Origin: Pachyseris speciosa
Taxonomy: Eukaryota > Cnidaria > Anthozoa > Scleractinia > Pachyseridae
Assembly: GCA_016490735.1 (NCBI GenBank)
Contig: JAEMWC010000126.1
Span: 95,001-159,000 of the forward strand
Direction of reading: 5' to 3'
DNA length: 64,000 nt
Under the pieces are notes generated by a model. The model was not told the origin of the DNA and did no database searches. It worked only from the letters and a program-made list of their open reading frames with translations. The translations under genes and the position numbers were made by a program. This document shows, in pieces, positions 57,901 through 64,000 of this stretch; position 1 is the stretch's first letter; each line of letters begins with the position of its first letter.

Positions 57901-60429
57901 AGAAGAAACCCCATTAACCTAAGTAAAGAAAAATACATCTTGTTTCGCATCGACTTTTACTGAACATTTATTACAGAATACTTCTTAAAATTTAACCATT
58001 CATTTATTTGTTCATTCAATTATTTATTTTCATAATCATAAGCATCATCATCATCATCTCATCATCGTCGTCGTCGTCATTATCATCAATTACTATATGA
58101 CTGTCAATCTCAGGTAACGATCTTAAACCCTGAAATCTTGACCCTGGTATTAATAAGTCATTTCCCATAACATCGGGTGCTACTAAATTAACAAATTACC
58201 AACCTTGCCAACTACAGTACGTTAAAGTACTCATGGCCGTCTTGTTAAGTTATGCATGACAGCCCGCACCAACCTGATCTCCGTTTTGTATCAACGATCG
58301 TGATAAAGGAATGCACTGCACAGTGGGATTGTCCTTCAGTTGATCATTGGGGTTTATTTGCGAGATCGGAATACTGACGCATCCTGGGACGTTGTTTGGA
58401 CACGGTGCATCATTGGTCCCGCATCCCTGTGTCCCGTTTGAAAGCGTTAAGGTGAAGTCGTGGTCAATAAACGAACCCCACAGCATGGTCATATGAGAGA
58501 AGTTTGACGGCATATTCCCCACGTTCTCTGAGGTGTTGACGAACACAGTGTTGCTGATCGTTCTCGGATTTTTAAGTGGGATTGACTTTGTCGTCGAAAC
58601 GCTTTGAGGGCCTAGATCGTTTTCAAAGGCGGGCGGAAGGAAGCGAGCAAACCCTGTCCCAGCGGATCCCTGGGTGAAGGACAAAAGAATATTAAACATG
58701 CTAGTGCAGTTGTTATTCCACTTGAGGTCTGAGAGCTATGTCAGACCTCGATATCACTATCAGGGGGATCGAATGGTATCTGCGAGCATTTGCGAGCATG
58801 CGAGCACTGCACTGCACTGCACGAGCAGTGATCAAATTTGTTTTGCGAGCATCGAGAACATTAAAAAAAAATGCAATTGGCGAGCAGCAAGCACTTCGTA
58901 AATTCTCCTCTAGGTTCCGCCGATAGCAAGCTAACTTAGCTGAATATTTAACTTCTTGTGCTACAATTTAGTTGACTATGGCGGTGTCCAACCAGAAAGC
59001 TTTCGTTACTTTGGCCACCGCTCAAATATGAAATTATTCCTTAACGGCTTAACACTTCTTATTTTGCTTTATTATTGTCATTCCTTTGCCTTTTAAATCG
59101 TATTTAACTGCCCTTTATAGTGTAAATAAATAAAAGAATTGAGAATTGAATTCAATGATAGAGAAATTAGTTTTCCGAGGTTAATAATTGACTGAAAACT
59201 AAGACTCAAGGCAATGAAGCTTATTTTAGGAGTTTCAAGGAGCTAACACGGGTCAAAATAAACTTGGACTGAGGCCATTCTCAACCATTCAGACCTGACT
59301 GGCAGTAATGACAATCGAATAGCTCTATTCTAGTTCAAAGTCGTCTTTAGATTTTACTCTCTACTTTCGCAGGTCACTGGCAGGTCTCGGATTCGGGAAA
59401 CATTCGTAAATGCGTCACTTTGAAAGGGACTATTCGATACCCCTACTATCGTCATCGTCATCATCATCATCATCATCATCATCATCACTGTCCTACAGTT
59501 ACTAAAAATGGTAATTACGCTATCGATCTCTAGGAACTCAAACCAAGACTTTAAAGCCAATCTTATCTAAACGAAAGCAAAAGCTATTCCAGTAAATACT
59601 CAAAACAACTGTACAAAAGTATTGCCATTACATGCATATAACTTCTTCAAAAACATACTTTTTCATCTATCCTAACTCAACAGTAATGAACAATAAGAAA
59701 ACATCTTTTATCTCTAATTTGCGTTCTAGCATGAATTTCATGATATTATATGTAGAACAATAAATTTTGAACATACAGTAAGAAAACGTCGAAAGGTTCC
59801 TCTGTTCTTTAAACTTTGATGTGAATTCTAACATGCATTTAGAGACTACATTTAATGTTAATTTTTGAACATATTGTAATTGAATTATTTTTTACCTGGG
59901 TTATATTGCACAAGTTGTTGCATGTCCCGTCAAATGTGCGGTATCTGCGCCTGATGCAGTTGAGACGTACGTACAGGGGCGCTCTCTGACAGGAGGGGTC
60001 AACAGTAATAAAAGCTTCTCGAGCTCGAGCGCTGACAGGTGATCCACAAACCAGAGAATATTCCAACAGCATGCTTAGGCTAACAACGAGAATGAGGCCT
60101 AGTGAAAACCTGCTGGAAACAATGACATACACGCTGTTGGCAATCACCGATTGTATTTTATAGGGGTAGGATGGCCGAGCGGTTAGGGTGATAGATTTCA
60201 ATTCGGTTGCCCCGGGTTCAAATCCCGCTCTAGCCGCCAACTGGTTCTTGTTCTGGGTAGTCCCTGATTCAAGTCCCCGGCCATCCTTGTAAATAGCCAA
60301 CTGGTTTGCCTCTGGCCAGTTGGGATTCTTATCATGTTGAGTTCATTTGCATTATTTGTTTCTGTTATTATTTGTGGGCCACAATGGAAACTACTGGGCT
60401 ACCAGTAATTGTGTCACCCCAATAATGTG

Positions 60430-60472
<43 letters not shown>

Positions 60473-63128
60473 TTTGTACTTGTCAAGCTAAAATAGCATA
60501 GGATGTGTTGTGTGAAGTTCATACTAGGTTAGCTGCCCAGTCAAACCAACATTTAAGGGAAGTGTTCATAAAAGTTATATGCAGTCGCATGGGACCGAAT
60601 CGACGAGGGCAATTTGATAAGCTATGAAAGTGTAATTAATCTTTACTTGCAAAAGGTCTCATTCCCCTCCCCTCCCCTCCCCCCTAGTGAGCGAACGCGA
60701 TCGTCATTGGGGTTTGAGATTTTGCATTTTCCTTTGTTTTCTGTCCCGGATAAGCGACCCACTCAGAGATGAAATTCGTTTGCAGTCAAGGTCTCTCGGC
60801 TAATTATTGTGACGTTCTTCCTGCTTTGTTGTGGTTGGTGAAATAAATTGAAGCTTTCACATATTTAGTGTTCGAGAGAGGTTTTATGACTAGTGTAAAA
60901 ACAAAGACACAAAATTCATTTCTTAGATTCACTCCGGTTGTGAAATGCAATGCTTTTTTAGCGGTAGTAACATTGTACGTAGTTCAAAGGTGAACCTATC
61001 AATTCATGAAATTGATATCGAAACGGTAACTGCACTTTACTGTATCAAGAGCTTTCTTACAGTAATTTTTGTCATCTTTTCAGAGTGACTGGGCACGTGG
61101 TTTATGGCGACTTAAGAATAGTATTCCTCATAAGCTACCGTCTTCAGGAAACGACAATTCTTGATGACCCCATGGGTATCAATAAATAGAGAGTCAACCG
61201 TATTGGAACTGTTCCTAATCCCAGGGGTATCAACAAGTAGAGAGTCGTATTGGAACCCTTGTTAATCCCAAGGGTAAAAATAAGTAGAGAGTGATATTTG
61301 AACCCTTGTCAATCCCAGGGGTATCAAAAAGTGGAGAGCCAACAGTATTGGAACCTTGGCTAATCCCAGGGGTATCAATAAGTAGAGAGTCATATTGAAA
61401 CCCTTGTTAATCCCAGGGGAATCAATAAGTAGATAGTCAACCGTATTGCAACCTTTATTAATCCCAGGGGTATCAATAAGTAGCGAGTCCACCGTATTGG
61501 AACAAGCTAATACCTTTTTATCTGCTTGGACTTTTTATCGGACACTTTAAGTATCAGAACTGAATCATTTTAGCGAATGAATCGTACTTCTTTCTCATTT
61601 CTGAGATGCTGTTTGCTTTCCGAAAACCCATATTTACGCCAGCCTGGCTTTAGTACGTCAAACCATAGGTTTGTCCAAAACAAATTAAAGGGGTTGCGAC
61701 GTTCTATCTTTCGAAACATATGGTAAAATTACACTTCAGCACGAGTTAAAAACTTGACGAAGGATTTCCATCACAAAAAAATCTGAGGAGACTTAGGTCT
61801 GAGTTCCAAGTAGATTTATGTTCACCGACAATTACAAGGCCAGTTTGTTCTTAGCTCATTCCAAGGTTAAAGTAAATTTTGATTCCGTGTTAATTACTAT
61901 TCGGTATAGGCTGGTAGTTTTCAAAAGATTCACGCGCTTTAGTTTCAAGTTACTTTTCTTTACCTTGAGCTTAAAATTTATATGGACACCTCGGTTAACT
62001 TTGAATAGTGGATGAGCTTTAAACGGCTCGGCTCTCGGACAACGCCGACGTCGCAGGTCATATACAGTATCCTACAATCCTGGCGAAAAGTGTTGGGACA
62101 CTTTACCGTAGATATAGACGACTTGAAACAGCCTCTCTTAAGACTAAGACCGGGTAGGCCCCCCTCCCCCTGTCAATGTTGTTGACAATTAAACAAAAAC
62201 AACAAACAAGAAATCATTGCGAATAGCTTCAAGGCTCACATTCACCCGATAGGCTTTGCAAGAGTTTGTTAGTGTTTTAAAAAGGTTCTTTGACCGAGAG
62301 AAAATGGCCAAGTTTTCATATACAGAAATTTTACCGAGGCACGCACTGCATCTTGGATGAATGTAGCCCCTTCAGAAAAGACTCATTTTCTTTCAGCATT
62401 GCTAGGGGGAAGGGGGTCAATAGCAATGGCTTCCATTCGTCGTCTTTTTTTTTTTTTTTTTTTTTTTTCAAAAACATAAAGGACGTAGGCGAAATCTTAG
62501 GTTTAGAGCGAAAAAGGGTGGGTTTTAGAGCGAATAAGGGCACGTGTCCCAACAACTTTCGGCCACGATTATTGTAGCTTACCAATGACAATTACTCTCT
62601 CGTGATGTTGTGCATGCTTAGCTCTGAGACGCACCATTTTGGGGTTCTTCCTATCATGTTATGCTTTAAAAGATTGTTGTTACTTTTGTGCTGTGTGAAT
62701 GAAACCATAACATGCGCCGAAAATGACAACTCAGTGAAAGGGACGAAGGGGCCCTTTTGGCCTTTCCTGTTTCCCGCCGTACGTAGCAAAAACATCAAAA
62801 ACTCAAACTTACTAAATACGGATGCGACTACCGAACGGCAATATGGAGTGATTACAATGGATGATTTTATATCAAACATCATTTTAAGAACTATTGTTAA
62901 AATGCCGCAAGCTTGTCATGAAACTGAATTTTGAAAATAAATACCCTACTATCCGCATTTTCCTCTGACTTTGTTCAGTTTCGCTTTGTTCAGTTAATCC
63001 TTTGCAATGAACTGAAAGAAAAAGAAACATGCACTAAATTGACTTTCCCCAGTGGATTCACATGCCAGTAGCATAGGCTGTAAGAGAAAATAAAGGCTCA
63101 AAACAATGGCATCAAGAGAAACTTACAT
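54947..63128 (-). CDS. Haem peroxidase gene C (An_peroxidase family), 632 aa, split start codon
   Basis: A complete secreted haem peroxidase. Exons: leader exon ending 63127 (contributing AT of the ATG), then 60109-59896, 58669-58274, 57918-57675, 57227-57046, 56578-56295 and 55523-54947. All have GT/AG borders, and the total of 1899 coding nt has no internal stop. The first G of exon 2 completes the start codon, giving a textbook signal peptide ([20 protein letters not shown]). Landmarks: [13 protein letters not shown]; distal His142 in GSFIDHD with flanking Asp residues; Arg280/Glu283 in [24 protein letters not shown]; proximal His385 in [24 protein letters not shown]. It ends LNLWKEGV. It has one intron (59895-58670) that A and B lack. 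The family uses H2O2 to oxidise small molecules or protein tyrosines; the substrate here is unknown. Confidence 0.92.
55650..56170. repeat. Repeat with 'ccgcttaatag' units in gene C last intron
   Basis: ggccgcttaatagg(g) near 55786 and 56137, gctgcttaatagcgg near 56049 and related phrases occur in a block inside the intron 55524-56294. Probably a DNA-transposon remnant; not classified. Confidence 0.45.
56646..56835. repeat. Simple repeats in gene C intron
   Basis: A CAC/ATC-rich run (56650-56685) and a TTATTATTA run (56811-56828). Confidence 0.75.
58028..58090. repeat. ATC/GTC simple repeat in gene C intron
   Basis: catcatcatcatc passes into gtcgtcgtcgtc. Confidence 0.85.
58670..59895 (-). 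other. Gene C-specific intron
   Basis: It lies between CNITQ and GSAGTGF codons, phase 0, donor CAG|GTAAAA and acceptor CCCAG|GG. The same position is uninterrupted in genes A and B. It contains a cgagca-type repeat (58778-58830) and an (ATC)n tract (59454-59487). Confidence 0.8.
60168..60426 (+). repeat. tRNA-derived SINE
   Basis: The head (about 60168-60238) has a pol III A box (TGGCCGAGCGG) and B box (GGTTCAAATCC) in tRNA-like spacing, closing with GCCGCC. A unique body follows, with ctggccagttgggattctta and gaaactactgggctaccagt, then a TTTA/TATT tail. The body end is shared with 44292-44372. The long non-tRNA body favours a SINE over a functional tRNA gene. Confidence 0.8.
60427..60476 (+). 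repeat. (TTTA)n microsatellite, SINE tail
   Basis: About 11 tatt/ttta units directly after the SINE body. Confidence 0.9.
61163..61507. repeat. Minisatellite, ~47-51-bp units, about 7 copies
   Basis: Units start aatcccaggggtatcaa and run through aagtagagagtc to attggaaccctt. Some units include an extra aacc before gtattgg (51-bp class) and others lack it (47-bp class). The repetitive open frame on the minus strand ([11 protein letters not shown]) is a by-product. Inside the gene C leader intron. Confidence 0.9.
62442..62469. repeat. Poly-T tract
   Basis: About 24 T within the gene C leader intron. Confidence 0.9.
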
Positions 63129-63229
63129 ATAGCTTCTGAAGACTGCAAATGTGGATCCGAAGAATTAAAAAGGATTGCGTGGTAAGACCTTCTTCAGTGG
63201 TAGTGCTTGTGACACTGATCACTTGCTAA
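63127..63229 (-). other. Predicted first exon of gene C
   Basis: It extends from about 30 nt below the TATA-like box to the donor AT|GTAAGT. There is no ATG anywhere in it. The final two bases are the A and T of the start codon. The 5' end is estimated from TATA spacing. Confidence 0.65.
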
Positions 63230-63250
63230 AAGGAATTAACTATGTGCTTC

Positions 63251-63259
63251 CCTTTTATG
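63251..63259 (-). promoter_or_regulatory. TATA-like box of gene C
   Basis: The minus strand reads CATAAAAGG, 123 nt above the leader-exon donor, matching the layout of gene A (TATAAAAGG). Confidence 0.6.
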
Positions 63260-64000
63260 CCAGCCCGGAAACCGTCATCCCGGCTATGTGGTCTAAACAT
63301 TACTGCCTTGTCATGACAGTTGATAAGTGAGGAACACTTAAGAACAAAAGTTTCTTTTACTTTTGAAGTGGATATCACTGCGGAAACAGCATAATTCGAT
63401 AGTTTCCCAGGACGATTTGGCTTCGTGGTCGCGGTAACCTAAGTAATGTAATGGCTCGCTTCAGTCTATTGAACATACGAAACCAGTCATTGTATTACTC
63501 TTGTTCAAATCATTAAACATGACTCTTAATGACCATAGTTAGCATGACTCGACAATTAGTCATGTTGTTCACAGTAAATTCTCTTCGCCAGAGCCCTAGT
63601 TGTATTTTGACGAGTTCCACGTACAGAACAGTGGATATCAAAAACATGCACAATGCTCGGTCAGTTTGGGCAATCGAATATATAAGCAAAATGCAAAAAG
63701 CTGGCAAATACAGGGGTTTTAATACTGAAAATGTTGGCGCAAGCGATGTTCACAAAATATGGACACAACTGAGATAACAGTTCCAGGTTGGAGCGGTCTT
63801 ACCGTTTCGTAATCTAAGGTTTTTTTATTTCAACTGGCGATCATAAAAATTATCAATTTGATCTGGCAGTTGAAAACTGTCTAGTTTAACTTCAGTTGTA
63901 TATTAAAAAAAGTGTTGTTTTGACTCATTAAAATATGCCCCGGTTTTTTTATTATTTTTTTATTTTTATATATATTTTTTAATTTGTTTGTATTTTCGTC
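63260..64000. other. Upstream flank of gene C
   Basis: No feature is recognised. It ends in AT-rich sequence (63940-64000). Regulatory sites for gene C are expected here but none can be named from sequence alone. Confidence 0.4.

Larger units (their letters stand above)
60110..63126 (-). other. Leader intron of gene C (splits the start codon)
   Basis: The donor AT|GTAAGT is an ideal consensus. The acceptor reads TTTCCAGCAG|G, two tandem CAGs. It holds the SINE at 60168, a TTTA microsatellite and the minisatellite at 61163-61507. If unspliced, the message would read ATG followed directly by TAA. Confidence 0.75.

Noticed and set aside
60168..60238. Functional tRNA gene
   Set aside because: A and B boxes are present, but the segment continues into a SINE body shared with 44292-44372, so a SINE head is more likely.
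61163..61507. CRISPR array
   Set aside because: The repeats are directly adjacent with no unique spacers, and the window is eukaryotic. It is a minisatellite.

Overview
This is animal nuclear DNA: intron-rich genes, an AT-rich background and many transposon families. A cnidarian, most likely an anthozoan such as a stony coral, is the best guess. That rests on the gene family, the repeat landscape and hammerhead-ribozyme retrozymes; no marker gene in the window proves it.

The protein-coding content is a tandem array of three secreted animal haem peroxidase genes (An_peroxidase family), all on the minus strand and sharing intron positions. Gene C (54947-63128) is complete and encodes 632 aa. 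Gene B (33653-42061) lacks a recognisable first exon and carries a 1-nt frameshift. Gene A (14014-19427) is complete and encodes 658 aa. Genes A and C each have a TATA-like promoter and a 5' leader exon separated from the main body by an intron of 2-3 kb. In gene C the start codon is itself split by that intron (AT|G) at a tandem CAGCAG acceptor. Gene A has an extra Gly-rich C-terminal exon.

The left 13 kb is a transposon graveyard. It holds a satellite-like block (1-490), a SINE fragment (709-905), a LINE fragment (1620-2075), a nearly full-length but decayed BEL/Pao LTR retrotransposon (2966-9700, 232-bp LTRs, CTCCC target duplication) and another LINE fragment (9706-10015). The BEL element carries two nested guests: a 224-bp MITE in its 5' LTR, and a 718-bp array of ~254-nt units. 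Each array unit encodes, on the minus strand, a type I hammerhead ribozyme. The array is a retrozyme flanked by a perfect 16-bp target duplication, and its 5' part is inverted. A second, divergent hammerhead lies in an intron of gene A.

Between the genes lie mostly palindromic MITEs, microsatellites, a pair of ~465-bp TIR elements, a tandem duplication of ~2.5 kb of non-coding DNA (26.2-31.4 kb), a tRNA-derived SINE (60168-60426) and a ~50-bp minisatellite (61163-61507). I see no gene in 10.0-13.7 kb, 21.8-33.1 kb or 43-54.9 kb.

All exon boundaries come from reading GT/AG sites, reading-frame continuity and comparison among the three paralogues. No alignment, folding or expression data were available.
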